Positions 1 to 11,454 of a stretch of DNA of 64,000 nt are shown here, in pieces. Source of the stretch: Nyssa sinensis (Eukaryota > Streptophyta > Magnoliopsida > Cornales > Nyssaceae); contig CM018038.1 in assembly GCA_008638375.1 (NCBI GenBank), forward strand, positions 12,980,515 to 13,044,514. Direction: 5' to 3'. A program made the translations under genes and the position numbers. The notes under the pieces are model-generated. The model worked only from the letters and a program-made list of their open reading frames with translations. It was not told the DNA's origin and searched no databases. Position 1 is the stretch's first letter. Each line of letters opens with the position of its first letter.

Positions 1-590
1 TGGGATACTTTGTCTTGAGAACTGATATAATTTTTTGTAGATATTTCTTGTGGAACTGATATATATAGTTTGGCTTGGATTTTTTTTAAGCTAGAAATTT
101 CTGGCATTTTGTTCACCTAGATCTATTTTTTTGTTGGTAGATCTGATATAGTTTGGCTTGGATTTATTTTCTTGTTTTGAATGGTATACTTTGTCTTGAG
201 AACTTGTATAATTTTTTGTAGATATTTCTTGTGGAACTGATATATATAGTTTGGCTTGGATTTTTTTTAAGCTAGAAATTTCTAGCATTTTGTTCACCTA
301 GATCTATTTTTTTGTTGGTAGATCTGATATAGTTTGGCTTGGATTTATTTTCTTGTTTTGAATGGGATACTTTGTCTTGAGAACTGATATAATTTTTTGT
401 AGATATTTCTTGTGGAACTGATATATATAGTTTGGCTTGGATTTTTTTTAAGCTAGAAATTTCTGGCATTTTGTTCACCTAGATCTATTTTTTTGTTGGT
501 AGATCTGATATAGTTTGGCTTGGATTTATTTTCTTGTTTTGAATGGGATACTTTGTCTTGAGAACTGATATAATTTTTTGTAGATCTGAG
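1..590. repeat. 181-bp tandem repeat, about 3.2 copies
   Basis: The motif 'gatactttgtcttgagaact' recurs near positions 4, 185, 366 and 547, giving a 181-bp period. Each monomer has an internal half-repeat ('tagtttggcttggat' twice) and a short palindrome around 'gctagaaatttctagc', perfect only in the second monomer. The array breaks off near 590, after which single pieces of the motif ('tgtagat') persist to about 610. It lies just left of a Harbinger transposase gene and may be subterminal repeat of that element; this is inference, as the element's left end is not in the window. Minus-strand reading frames here are only the repeat read through. Confidence 0.9.
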
Positions 591-1160
591 TTGTTTTTTT
601 GTAGATATGCACCTGTTGGCTTGATAACAATTTTATTGATTCTGCTATGTTTGATTCTGTAGTCATCTGGTGTATTGCAAATTAATAGTTGGGTGTGGTA
701 TGCCATTAAAGACAGTTTCTTGTTTATGAATCCAATTATGTAGTTAGTCATTATCAAATAAAATTAGTTTGAACTTTGAAATAGTTATTCATTATTTTAA
801 ATTGGGTTATGAAATCATGGAATTCCCAACTTTCAAGACAAAACAAACTACTGTAATTGGCTCAATGCCAATCCTATATTTTGTTGGAGCCTGTTTTTAA
901 TGTCATTGTAGGTTTCTGTCTTAAAGTGCCACTCCAACTTGCCATTTACCACCACTATAGATTCTAAATTATCAACCCCTTCAACTACTATTTTTTTTAT
1001 GGTACTTGTAAAATTTGTGTGTATTATTTTCTTATTTTATTTATTATAAAGAAATAGGATTTGATTTCTTTAACAACCATGATGATTTAATTCATTGTTG
1101 CATATTCTTCATTTTCTAGATTTATAACTTTTTTTCTTAAATGTTTTGATCTATGCAGTT

Positions 1161-2554
1161 ATGGCCCGTCTCAATTTAGCCACAAGAAAATTGATGAGGA
1201 AGAGGAAAATGATTATGATGTTATTACATAGGTTGTATATATTGTATTTAGTAAATTGTATTTTTCAATTACTTTTAAAAATTTTAGAAGTGCGTGTTAG
1301 AAAGTATTCTTTAAAGGCAATATATGATAACAATTTTTTCAAAAGGAGAGAAACCATGTATCGATTAGTATATGAGAGTGACGTGACTTGTATTGAGCAA
1401 CTTAGGATGAATAGGCATGCATTCAATATTTTGTGTCAAAAGCTTCAAGGCATAGGTCGGTTGAAAGATACAAAAAACATGCTAATAGATGAACAAGTGG
1501 CCATATTTTTACATATTTTAGCCCATCACGTCAAGAATCGAGTTATAAAATTTCATTTTTGGAGGTCTGGAGAAACTATTAGTAGGCACTTTAATGTTGT
1601 ATTAAACGCTGTCATAAGATTGGAAAGGGAGTTACTTAAAAAACCTGATCCAGTTCCCGCAAATTCCATGGATGAGAGGTGGAAATGGTTCAAGGTATAT
1701 AATATTTATTGGGTTGAGGTTTTCTTGATTATCATTTAGATAAAATCTTAACTCTTTTTTTTTCAACATTAGAATTGTCTAGGTGCTTTAGATGGAACAT
1801 ATATCAGGGTAAAAGTGCCTATAGAAGATAAAGCAAGGTATCGAACACGAAAGAATGAAATTGCCACTAATGTCTTAGGAGTATGCTCACAAGATATGCA
1901 ATTTATCTATGTATTGCCGGGTTGGGAAGGGTCGGCTGCTGATGGTAGAATGCTTCGTGATGCGGTTAGTAGACGTAATGGGTTGAGAGTCCCACATGGT
2001 AAGATACTAAAATATCTTTTACATGTGTTAGAATATGACACAATTTCTAAATTATTTCAATTTTCTTGTACTAAAAAGAGTGAATTATTTTCTATAAAGG
2101 TTATTATTACCTTGTTGATGCTGGCTACACAAATGGTGAGGGATTTCTTGCCCCATATAGAGGTCAAAGGTATCACCTGAACGATTGGAGGGAGGGACAC
2201 CAACCAACTACTCCTGAAGAATTTTTTAACATGAAGCATTCAGCAGCTAGGAATGTGATAGAGAGGTGTTTTGGGTTGCTTAAGCTACGGTGGGCGATTC
2301 TTAGGAGTCCTTCATTTTATCCAATTAAGACACATAATCGGATTATAATTGCATGTTGTCTTTTACACAATTTCATAAGAAGAGAGATGCCCGTAGACCC
2401 ACTAGAGGAACAATTGGAAACTCAAGAAGCAAGTAATGAAGTACATGGTGACCCAATTACAACTATTGAGACATCGAATGCATGGAGTACATTTAGAGCA
2501 AATTTAGCAGTCGAAATGTTTAATGACTGGAGGGCAAGTAGACAAGGCAGATAA
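1161..2554 (+). CDS. PIF/Harbinger transposase (HARBI1/DDE_Tnp_4 family)
   Basis: Predicted exons are 1161-1694, 1773-1998 and 2100-2554, with GT/AG introns of 78 and 101 nt; phases match and no stop interrupts the joined frame. The N-terminal half has the helix-rich part typical of the family (around [15 protein letters not shown]). The catalytic triad is visible: D at codon 1791-1793 in 'ALDGTYI', D at 1941-1943 in 'SAADGRML', and E at 2261-2263 in '[14 protein letters not shown]'. A further family signature, 'CCLLHNFI', follows. The enzyme would excise and integrate the element in the nucleus together with the Myb-like partner. The start is uncertain: I chose ATG 1161, but an upstream exon is possible because a splice-acceptor-like 'tatgcag' lies just before it. 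Confidence 0.88.
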
Positions 2555-2747
2555 ATTTGTTTCTAATGTAATTTCTTAATTATATTATTGTTGAACAATT
2601 AAAAAATGTTTCTTGTAATTTTCTTTCCTTTAATGTTTGAGTTTGTACAAATGATATATTATGCCAATGTATGTTATTGATGTTATTGGATTTTATTTTA
2701 GTATTTGTTATATTTCCTTCTTAGTATTTATTTTGCATGTGTTAGAA

Positions 2748-3733
2748 ATGGATTCATCAACATTGGACGATCGAGGACCGGGAAAAAATAAAAAAAAATG
2801 GACTGAAAATGAGGATGAGAAGCTTATTGAAGCCATGTTTCATGCTGTTAATACTGGAAATCATAGAGCAGATAATGGTTTTAAGCCTGGGTTTTATCAT
2901 GTTGTGGAAAGAGAATTGAATGTAAAGTTGCCTGGAGCGGGAATTAAGGCAAAACCACACATAGAATCCAGAATCAAAACAATGAAGAGAGATTTCAATA
3001 TTGTTTATGACATGTTGTATGGGCCTAACACAAGTGGGTTTGGCTGGGATAATGATAGGAAATGTGTGGTTGCAGAGTCACCTGTGTGGGAAGAATACAT
3101 AAAGGTAAGTGTAATTTTTTATTTACATTACATATTTTATTTCAATAATAATTTCTTTATGTGGTTTGTTTGTAGAGTCACAAGGGTGCAGCTGTGTTCA
3201 AAAATAAATCTTTACCCCATTTTGAGGAACTTCTCATCATATTTGGAAAAGATCGAGCAACTGGGAAGAATGCTGAAACCGCTGCAGATGTTGTGGAAGA
3301 ACTTGATAAAGAAGGTGCAGAAAATGAGACTAACACAGGAGATGGATTAGATGAAAATGATGCATCACTCTCTTTTGCACCAACACATAATACTAGAACT
3401 TCAAGTGAAGAATACTCTAGCCAAAGGAGGAGGAGGAGTCGCAGCAATGACAGCTTTTTAAAAGCAATCAAAGAGGTAGGATTAACAATGGGCAGGGAGA
3501 TCAAAGAGTCCACGATCAAATTGACTGAAGCAATGGCTTATGATGTCACAGTTGCTGCGAAGAGGGTGAGGATTAATGAAGAATTGTTGAAGCTGCCCAC
3601 TATTTCGATGTTTGAGCGCCATAAAACAACTCTTCAAATTGCTCGTGATCATGAAATAACTGATGTATTTTTCACTATTACTGATGATGAGAAGGAAGAA
3701 TGGGTGAAAGCATTACTTAGGGGTGATATATAG
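2748..3733 (+). CDS. Myb/SANT-like DNA-binding protein, second Harbinger gene
   Basis: Exons 2748-3104 and 3176-3733 are joined over a 71-nt GT/AG intron, phase 0, giving about 304 residues. Residues about 15-115 form a Myb/SANT-like (Myb_DNA-bind_3) domain: 'WTENEDEKLIEAM' near the start, then 'KPHIESRIKTMKRDFNIVYD' and 'SGFGWD', and closing 'VWEEYIKSH'. The C-terminal half is acidic, then Arg-rich (QRRRRSR), then helical. In PIF/Harbinger elements this partner binds transposon ends and helps bring the transposase to the nucleus. It sits about 190 bp downstream of the transposase in the same direction. The start ATG at 2748 precedes the domain closely; an upstream in-frame extension from 2661 is hydrophobic and unlikely to be coding. 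Confidence 0.85.
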
Positions 3734-5091
3734 GCCCTGTTTGGTTTGAAGAATGGGTGGAAACATTACTTGCTCTTTTGGACTTTGTTTTTGGTTGCTG
3801 AAATTGCTGATGTTTTTGGATATATAGTTGCTGATGTTTTTGGACTAGAAAGCATCACTATGCAGTTCTTTTTTTGGACTTTGTGAATGAGCCAAGTATT
3901 TGGTTTGGGAATGTTGTTGTTGGAATGTTGTTGGTATTGAATGAACCATATTTATATTTTATTATTTTGTCAGTGATGTGAGTGACTTGTTTCAATGGCA
4001 CTTGGTTGCAGGAATATTTTGTGTTCAATGCCTAGCTTAAATCCCTTGTGATGACCACCACATTACATGACAATGCTATTATGATGAAAAAATGGATTAA
4101 TTTCCAGCCTGTGTTTCTGTATTTCTGATTAGATCCATTATTAGGTGGGGTCTTTTCCACTTGAATGCAGGTAAAGATCAAGTCAAGTGCACGGAAACGC
4201 AACTCTTGGAACTCCACTGGTTTTATGTGAAAGAGCAGCAGCAAATAATGCTCTGGAGACTAGAATGGAGCAGTTGGTTATTTGCAAAGCTTCTAACTAA
4301 TGGTGAGTGATAATTTATGAGATCATTGGATAAACAGATGAGTGCCATTTAAAGGAGTGCAAGTGGCATGTGCTTTGGACAGTACACAACGAATTTTGTT
4401 ATTCAATGTCAATGCTCGTGAGTTTTCTTGGTGGGTGGGTCGATGGAAAATCAAGAATATGGTTTATGGTTAATCAGTTAAAGTTCCTATTTTTCAAGGT
4501 TTTGACAGTCACTGCTTAACTAGCAACTAATTTGCCCCCATGTGACAATATGAAAATGGATTGATTTCCAGCTTGTGGTCAATGCCTGGCTTGATTCCCA
4601 GCTTATGTTCTGGAGCATCCCAAGATAGGTCTCATCTTATGTTATTACATTTTCAGCTTTTGATTGCAATTGGATTGATTTTTAATCAGAAAATTTTCTA
4701 GTTAACATGTTAAAGTGGAATGACAGTTACCGATCTAGTTAACACTGTTTAAGTTGGAATGATTAGCACCATTAGTTAAGTATGATAAACATGATCTTAA
4801 ACAATTATTATATTTTTTTTTACCAATAAAATAAATGCAGGTTTTATTTTTTTTTTGTCAATAATTTTTTTTTTTTTACAATAAAAAAAATGTAGGTTCA
4901 ATAGGAATGTAATTATCATTTCATTACTGGGTATTCGGCCAAACACAGGAATACAATTATCATTTCATTACTGGGTGTTCAGCCAAACACAGGAATGGAA
5001 TACTGATTCCTATTACATTCCTACTCCATTCCATTCCTGATACTATTTTATTCCTATTTTATTCCATTTCAACGTACCAAACGTGGCCTTA
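3734..5091. repeat. Right arm, terminus and TTA target of the Harbinger element
   Basis: No gene is seen after the second transposon gene. A 46-bp direct repeat ('tatcatttcattactgggt' plus 'ccaaacacaggaat') occurs twice between about 4910 and 4995. The terminus 'acgtaccaaacgtggcc' ends at 5088 before TTA. Directly at the stop codon of the Myb gene (3733) lies 'ggccctgtttggtttgaa', which resembles the inverted right terminus (11 of the first 13 bases), so a shorter internal derivative from 3733 to 5088 is conceivable. Confidence 0.6.
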
Positions 5092-6435
5092 CGCGCATAT
5101 TGATGACTATCTCCAATGGCAGCCAAGTACTCGTTATCTCTATGTTCCGCATCATATCAAAGTCACTCTCACAGTCTAACTCAATAAGCATCGTATCAAT
5201 GGCACTCTTCACAATCTAACTCAATAATTACGTTTCTGACGGTCATGTCAATCAGAATTTTGAGACCTCCTCTGATCGCCCATTGTCTTGGAGTCATAAA
5301 AATAGAAAATAAAGTAAAAAATCTATTTGATTGTTTGTGTTTGAAAATTATTTTCAGAAAATTGAGTTACATTATTTGGGTAACATTATAATAATGTTTT
5401 ATATTCTTCCTTCTTTATTTTTTCTTTAGTCAAAGAATTTAAAATAAATGAAAATATCATTATCTTAACTTACATCTTGATCTAACAACCACAACAATTT
5501 TTTTGGTTCATCTTCTCGTTCTAAGTCAGGTATAAGAATCATGAGCCTCACAAAGGTGACCCATCAAAAATGAGTCTATTATTGTCACTACATAGCTTAA
5601 TTTGGACTGAGAGTACATGCATTCCCATTTCTTCAAGAACTCTTTAGCCATTTGTTCTTACGTTAGTGCCCTAAAACAGTTGCACCCACTAACAAAGAGT
5701 TGTTCACAGGTCTAATTAGAAAGGTAGGACCTCTGGGACCATCAATAACCATAACACTTGTTCAGAAATTAATGAATGTTTAAATGGTCATTTAATTGTT
5801 GATCTGTGTGAGTAGAACCCAATGTTCGTGTAATACGTGTGTAATTCCGTGACCGCCGCTAATATTATTCTTCGAACATAATAAGTTCAAGTAATTTCTT
5901 GTCTTTCCTTTTTTTTTCTCCAGTTATTTATCAACCAAGCTAGGTTTAAGGGAAATGTTAACTCTTAAAGTACCCTACATATAATTTTATGTGGATTTAA
6001 AAATGTTGACAAAATGCAATTTTATTTGTATTATACTTACAGACAGAATCCTTGGGAGAAACTTTGAATCCACGAGGAATGATACTAAAATCTGAAATTT
6101 TAACAAAACACTAAAATATAAAGAAAATATGAAGGAAAAAAATTAAGTTAATTAGGATCCAATTTGAATAATGGAAAATATTAGAACAATTCTAAAACGA
6201 AGAGAGAGTTCCAAACCAGTCCCATATCATACTCTTTTGAGCACTGGAATGAACATTGGTTGGTAGTTAATCTTTACCAATTTGTGGTTGGTGATGATGG
6301 CTAAGGACTGCCAGCTTTGAGGTTAATGCATAACTGTCATGCATGTGTTAGATCTTTCCTTATTTAAAGAAAAACAAGGCTTAATGCAAAAATCATGAAA
6401 CACAAAGCAAGGCTTGAACTACAATAAAGAACAGC
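5092..6435. other. Gene-poor stretch, no feature recognised
   Basis: No open reading frame, RNA gene or clear transposon end was found. Short minus-strand stretches (5110-5280 and 5500-5760) read like old coding sequence but are broken by stops and match no family I recognise. Confidence 0.5.
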
Positions 6436-6439
6436 CTAT

Positions 6440-7560
6440 GAACCATTTTTAAAAATCCAGTTTGAGATGCCCAAAATCAAACTAAGTTCCGAGTTTTGGA
6501 ATGTATTATGACTTATGAATTCCTCTCCATGAAGCAGCAGCTGCACCAATTTGACAAACAATTTCATGTGATAGTTGGTGGGCATTCCTTTCTTCCCATA
6601 AATGATAAACAGTGGCAAAGAGGATGAGGAACCTGATTTGGCTGATAACAGATTTCACTTTCTAATTCTCAGCTATCCATTGGATTTCCACATCCCAATT
6701 GGTTCAGGTTTTAATACTAGTTTGGCATATTTACAACATATTTCTCCTAACAGAAGCACTAAATGGACATTCAAAGAAGAGGTGATTTCTGGTAATTTCT
6801 CTTTGAGAATTGCATAGGTTGCAGGTTGTTGGGTAGTGTGAATCTTAATAAGTACTGGATACTAGTCCCTTATGTCCAAAGGAGGGGGTTTGACGACAAA
6901 TTTTTTTGGGGATATTTTTGATATTTTACATTATTTCTCTGTTACCTTAATTCTATGTATTTATAATTGAGGAACTGCATCTCATTATAACTTGTAACGC
7001 TTTCTAATCAGTTGTAGACGCAGTCCTATTTTGGAGTGAACCATATAAATCTTTGTATTCTTGTGTGTACGTGTAATTTTAAATTCACTTTCGTGTCTCA
7101 CTAATCCTAATTAAGTAATTATATTACTAACACGGGTATATCTAGTGAGAACCTCAATTCTCAGTTTGACCTTTGTTCAGAGACCATTTTTGCAGGCTAA
7201 CCACAATGATGAATGCATACTTGGGCACTGCTTTCTTGAACCAGACAACTCTATACCATGGAACCTTAGGATTGGCTTGATTTGTTGAATTGCATTAGTT
7301 GAACAGCAGGGGCCATTTCCACTCATTATTCATGATAATGCTAAAAACTTTAGCATCATCAGAACTGAGGCAGTGAGTGAATCCATTGAACCCATACGGA
7401 ATCTTAATTTCCTACTGCAGATATCCCATAGGTGGTTAAGCATGGCAGATTTGTTCCAGTCTTCTAACATTTTGATTCCAAGACTTCCCTCCGAAATTTT
7501 GTTATTTTACTATTTCATTTCTTGCTTGCCTCCACGGCTTATATATACGTACATGCAACC
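6440..7560 (-). mobile_element. Decayed LINE (L1-type) 3' fragment
   Basis: On the minus strand, in order from high to low coordinates, short translated pieces match the C-terminal part of plant LINE polyprotein. 'EGSLGIKMLEDWNKSAML' is near 7420-7490. 'VPWYRVVWFKKAVPKYAFI' is near 7190-7265, typical of the zinc-binding reverse-transcriptase region. 'RNHLFFECPFSASVRR' is near 6760-6810, and 'ATVYHLWEERNAH' near 6570-6620. Stops and frameshifts are frequent, so this is dead. The middle is split by an LTR-like insert at about 6839-7132. Confidence 0.75.
6839..7132 (-). mobile_element. Probable solo LTR inserted in the LINE remnant
   Basis: This AT-rich block interrupts the LINE reading between its PKYAFI and HLFFECPF pieces. 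On the minus strand it begins TGTTAGTAATATAATTACTT and contains 'gatttatatggttcactc', a motif seen in many plant LTRs. No clear target duplication was found, so the ends are approximate. Confidence 0.4.
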
Positions 7561-7570
7561 TAGAGTAAAT

Positions 7571-8334
7571 TAGACGGTTCCACTTTGAAATTTTTAATTT
7601 TAACAATTATAAAGATTTTTTAAAATCACTTGTATATTTTTACAAGACAAATTATAAATACCTCTACTCCACACAATAACACAGCGAGGTGCAAAACTCA
7701 AATATACAACAAATATTGCACGACACCCTATGAGGGTTTCCTCCATGGCAGTTCACCGTCCATTTAGCTATTTTTACGTTTTAAATAGTTTTTTGAAATA
7801 AGTGGGTGTTTGTTTGAACATTTCGAAACACCTTACCATTTTCAAGAGCAAAGTAGACATTTTAAAAAAATGTTAGTAAGTAGCTTTTTTTAAAACATTT
7901 GTTTCAAAACGTTCATTTCCTAAACGCCCATCCAAACGAGCACTGAGTGGAAAAAAAATCTAGTGCTATCACTATGATTGGGTATTCATGCGGAACCGTG
8001 TGGAATGGCGTGACAGTACCACTGAATTTTTTTTTCGGAGTGCCAACCCCTGCTCTTTGTTCCATAGCGTAAGGCTCACAAAAAATTTCAACAAGAATTG
8101 TTAAGGATTATATTCTGAGTCGGTGTGAGTCGAATTGAAAACAAAAGACACGAATAACATGTATAAAGATCGAGAAGATAGAGAATAAAGACAAAAATTG
8201 CATTAGCTCATGAAGGGTGTTAATGTAGTATCATGAATGCGCAGAGAGTGGAAAAGATATAATAAATAAATCATTATAAGTATATATTTTGAGAAAAAAA
8301 ATGTTCAGTTGAAGGCATTTGGTTTCCTTCAAAA
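7571..8334. other. Gene-poor stretch
   Basis: AT-rich sequence without a supported gene. Around 7800-7950, 'gtgggtgtttgtttgaac' and a loosely inverted 'cgcccatccaaacgagcac' could be the ends of a small old MITE, but I could not define a target duplication. Confidence 0.4.
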
Positions 8335-8336
8335 TT

Positions 8337-8390
<54 letters not shown>
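8335..8390. repeat. Compound (GT)n(GA)n microsatellite
   Basis: An uninterrupted GT run of about 26 bases passes directly into a GA run of about 30 bases, roughly 0.8 kb upstream of the CFL1-like start codon. Confidence 0.95.
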
Positions 8391-8395
<5 letters not shown>

Positions 8396-9120
8396 TTAAT
8401 TCAAAGCTGAGCTCATAAAATGTGGTTGTTTCTAATAACTGTGGCAGTTGTGAGCTTTTAAAGTTTGTAGTTCAATCTTCAATGGGTGACTAATTTCATA
8501 GCTCATGGGGACGTCGTGGGTTTTAATAGCCGAGGCTGTTGAGAGCTTTTAAAGTTTTAGTTCTTTGAGTGTCCCAATTGTGGAAGCCACAGTTATTATA
8601 TTCATTAAATATCCCTAGGTATTCAATACCTTTTCAACTGTATGCAGGCTCCCCCATTTATTGACAATTCCACCCCTCCCATCTCTGTCTCTCTCTCTCA
8701 CTCAACTTCACCGCCTATATAATATTAACTATATATACATATATATCACTGCTTTGTTTTCTTGTTTAGGATAGTATTGGAGCCAAATCCGTAATCCCTA
8801 GTGATGATATTAATGGCACGTAAGCAATAAGAGGTAGGTTGCGTTGGGCAGTTGGGTGCAATCAAGATCATCAGGTGTGCCACAGTACCAGTTCCTTTAT
8901 TAGCATAAAGTGCGCGTATTTAACCAAGAAGTGTTGGTTAGAACTTGCCATTCAAGCTTTTAAGAGCAGTTTGGAGCTATATCTGTATGGTAATCCCAAA
9001 GCCAAACTTCACTTTAATAGCACGTCGTGGAGAAATGGGCCCTTTTAATTCTACTTTAAAGCTTTGCCCTATTAGATTCCCAGTTGCAGTTATGTGCCTG
9101 CCCATGTAACTCAACCTCAG

Positions 9121-9130
9121 CCTATATAAC
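9121..9130 (+). promoter_or_regulatory. Likely TATA box of the CFL1-like gene
   Basis: 'cctatataac' lies 67-76 bp before the ATG at 9197, with a (TA)n(GA)n leader between them. A very similar 'cgcctatataatatt' in matching context ('caacttcaccg' versus 'caacctcag') lies about 410 bp upstream near 8712 and could be an alternative or duplicated core promoter. Inference from position and motif only. Confidence 0.5.
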
Positions 9131-9196
9131 ATCTTCACCATTTGATCATATATATATAGAGAGAGAGAGAGCAGCGATCATCTTTGTATTGAAGCC

Positions 9197-9928
9197 ATGG
9201 TTTCCTTCCACACACCACTCTCATCAAAGAAGAGAAAAATGGAAGAGCTTGAAGTTGTAGAGGTTTTTCATAAGCCAGTGAAAGACAAAAGCTTGAAATC
9301 CATACTTAACACCGAGCTACACCTTGAGCCTCCATTACCTTTGGAGTGGCAACAATGCCTCGATATCAAGGTATCTTAGTCTGATTGTTACCCAATTCTT
9401 ATATTGCAAGAGTTGACATATATATATATATATATATATGTCGTGTCCAAGACCTCAAGTGTTTGATCTTCTTTCTAATTAATGCAGTCTGGACAGATAC
9501 ACTATTACAATACGAGGACACATAACAGAACATCAAAGGACCCAAGGTCAAGCCCAGAGCCGCCAAATAGTCCCGGTCAGATGAGCTTGGACCTTGAGCT
9601 TAACCTACCATGCGGTTCAGTGATGAAGACCCATGTTGGAAACACTTCCATCAAGCATAATTCTGGTAGCTCCTCAAACAATTCAGGCGACGAGTTCTTA
9701 AATTCAAGCAAAAATGATAGGATGAAACTGGGGGGCTTGAGACGTGCACCGTCATGGTTAGCATTTGAAGGGGATCAGAAGGAGATGGTAACGGCAGTGT
9801 GCAAGAGGTGCCATATGTTGGTGATGATGTGCAAGTCTTCTCCTGCATGCCCAAATTGCAAATTCATGCACTCACCAGACCAAAGCCCTCCCAACCTATT
9901 CAACCAAAGGCTTAGCCTGTTATGTTAA
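9197..9928 (+). CDS. CFL1: CFL1-like WW-domain transcriptional co-repressor
   Basis: Exons 9197-9370 and 9488-9928 (phase 0, GT/AG intron of 117 nt) encode 204 residues. A WW-like domain spans the splice, about residues 45-78: W51 in 'LPLEWQQCLD', then 'IHYYNTRT'; the second signature Trp is not present. An EAR-type repression motif LDLELNL lies at 92-98. The C-terminus has a small zinc ribbon with cysteine pairs C163/C166 and C179/C182 ('VCKRCHMLVMMC', 'CPNCKF'). This order of WW, EAR motif and zinc ribbon is that of plant CFL1 (CURLY FLAG LEAF 1) proteins. In rice and Arabidopsis these bind class IV HD-ZIP factors and restrain cuticle formation in the nucleus. It is the only complete copy here; two truncated copies of its second exon lie downstream. 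Confidence 0.85.
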
Positions 9929-10494
9929 TTGGGTAAGATTTGGGAAGTGCTTAGGATGGTGTCAAGTGTCACAGATGCTTCAGCTTTTATCATGGTGACA
10001 AGTTAAAGTTCAAGCTTGGAATTAGTTGGCTTAACTTTGTTCTGCTTTGTTTTCCATGTGAAAATGTGACAAGTACAGAGAGAAAACAAGGGGCAGAGAG
10101 ACAGAGAAACAGAGTACTTCAGAATGTAAAATATACAGGTAGATATTAGCTTTCTAAAGTTCTATTTTGCGTGGTTAAGGCATTGCTACTAGTACTAGAT
10201 ACTACCTTGGTGATGGAGTCTTAAATTCCACCTCTATTGGTTTGAGTTCTGATGATGCAATTTAATTTTTGGTGTCTCCACAGAAATCGAAAGCCTATTC
10301 TAATACTACCTATTAAGGGAGAATTCAATCTGATCATCACTCTATATCAATATATGATGTGCGATTTGTCTCTCACAAATTCTTACTTTTCCAAAATCAC
10401 AAATTCTCACTCTTTTGACACCCCAATACGAATCTCAAAAGAGTTAACTAAAGACAATACAACAAACAGGACACTGCCTCACCAAATTAGCAAA
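9929..10494 (+). other. 3' flank of CFL1-like gene, duplicated downstream
   Basis: This likely holds the 3' untranslated region. From about 9457 (inside the intron) to 10494 the sequence is repeated, nearly identical by eye, at 25916-26942 and 44487 to about 45511. The right break falls after 'ccaaattagcaaa'. Confidence 0.8.
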
Positions 10495-11371
10495 AACTGT
10501 TGTGGTTTAGACTTAATTTCAAATTAAATAATTGTTTAAGCGTAATTTTACATTAGATATATTGCAAAAGTTCACCTTCTCAGTTGCGTTTGAAGAATCC
10601 TCAAACATCCTCATACCCATGAAATTACGTTTCTTGTAATTGATTTTTAAATGACTTACTTTAATTAAAATTTTCATAAATATCAACACTTACGTGTAAT
10701 TTCAGCCTGATTGATTGTTCTAACCATAGTGTTTCCTAATTTTAATTCAATCTACCCTAGCTTGTAGTTGCCATTTTTTGATTTTTGAAAATATGACAAA
10801 TTTTAATAATTAATAAATTTTTAATTTTTCATATCTATTAAATATAAGAGAGTTGACAATTTCTAATTATGTTGGTCGGAAACATTTGTAAATACCAAAT
10901 AACTTGTCAAGAAATACAATCATTTATACTTGTACTAAAACATGTTTAAGTGTTGTTTGAGAACAATTATTTTGAACAAATAAAGCTCAGACTCTTTAGT
11001 CTATTCCTTCCACACTCAAGAAGGACTGGATTAACATTAGATAATGATCTTAAGTTTCACTTAAATATACCTGTTTATGAAATTATACCCAAAGAATAAA
11101 AAAGGGAAGAAAAGGGAAAAAAAAAAAAAACAGTGTTTGACAAATAAAACTCGGCGTCGGCGGCTACATCACAGAAACTAAAAGGGACAAATGGTTGAAG
11201 ATACAGAATGTTGGAAAAATGATTTTATATATATTCTGGGTGAGTAACTTCAAATTCGGCAATAAAATCAATTTTAATTCTATAAATTGATGTTACATAC
11301 ACATACACATACACTGAAATTAAAATTAAAATGAAAACTAAAAGAAAGAAAAAATATAAAAGAGAGCATAC

Positions 11372-11454
11372 CAGGTGAATATAACGGTGGCATGAGCTTC
11401 GAGTCGAACCCAAGGATTTACCTTACATCCTACCACGGGAATAACCGATCTCAT
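11372..11454 (-). pseudogene. Orphan first exon of a CCR4 deadenylase gene
   Basis: Reading the minus strand from ATG 11454 gives MRSVIPVVGC and continues to 'VIFTW' with a normal donor after 11372. It matches exon 1 of the two CCR4 genes (36698 and 54752) but is 12 nt shorter in frame. No CCR4 body lies to its left; instead the CFL1-like gene follows. It therefore marks the left edge of the duplicated array, whose break is inside CCR4 intron 1. Its promoter may still be present but has no gene to serve. Confidence 0.75.

Larger units (their letters stand above)
1..5088 (+). mobile_element. PIF/Harbinger DNA transposon, left end outside window
   Basis: Two adjacent plus-strand genes, a DDE_Tnp_4-type transposase and a Myb/SANT-like protein, are the paired genes known for PIF/Harbinger elements. 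The probable right terminus is at 5088: the sequence ends 'cgtaccaaacgtggcc' and is followed by TTA (5089-5091), the usual 3-bp target of this superfamily. The expected left terminus, starting GGCCACGTTTGGTACG, is not present from 1 to 1145, so it should lie upstream. Both genes read without internal stops once short introns are removed, so the element may be a recent insertion. Exact extent on the left is unknown. Confidence 0.8.

Noticed and set aside
1..590. Regular repeats with possible CRISPR-like look
   Set aside because: Monomers are 181 bp, contiguous and without spacers, in a plant nuclear genome.
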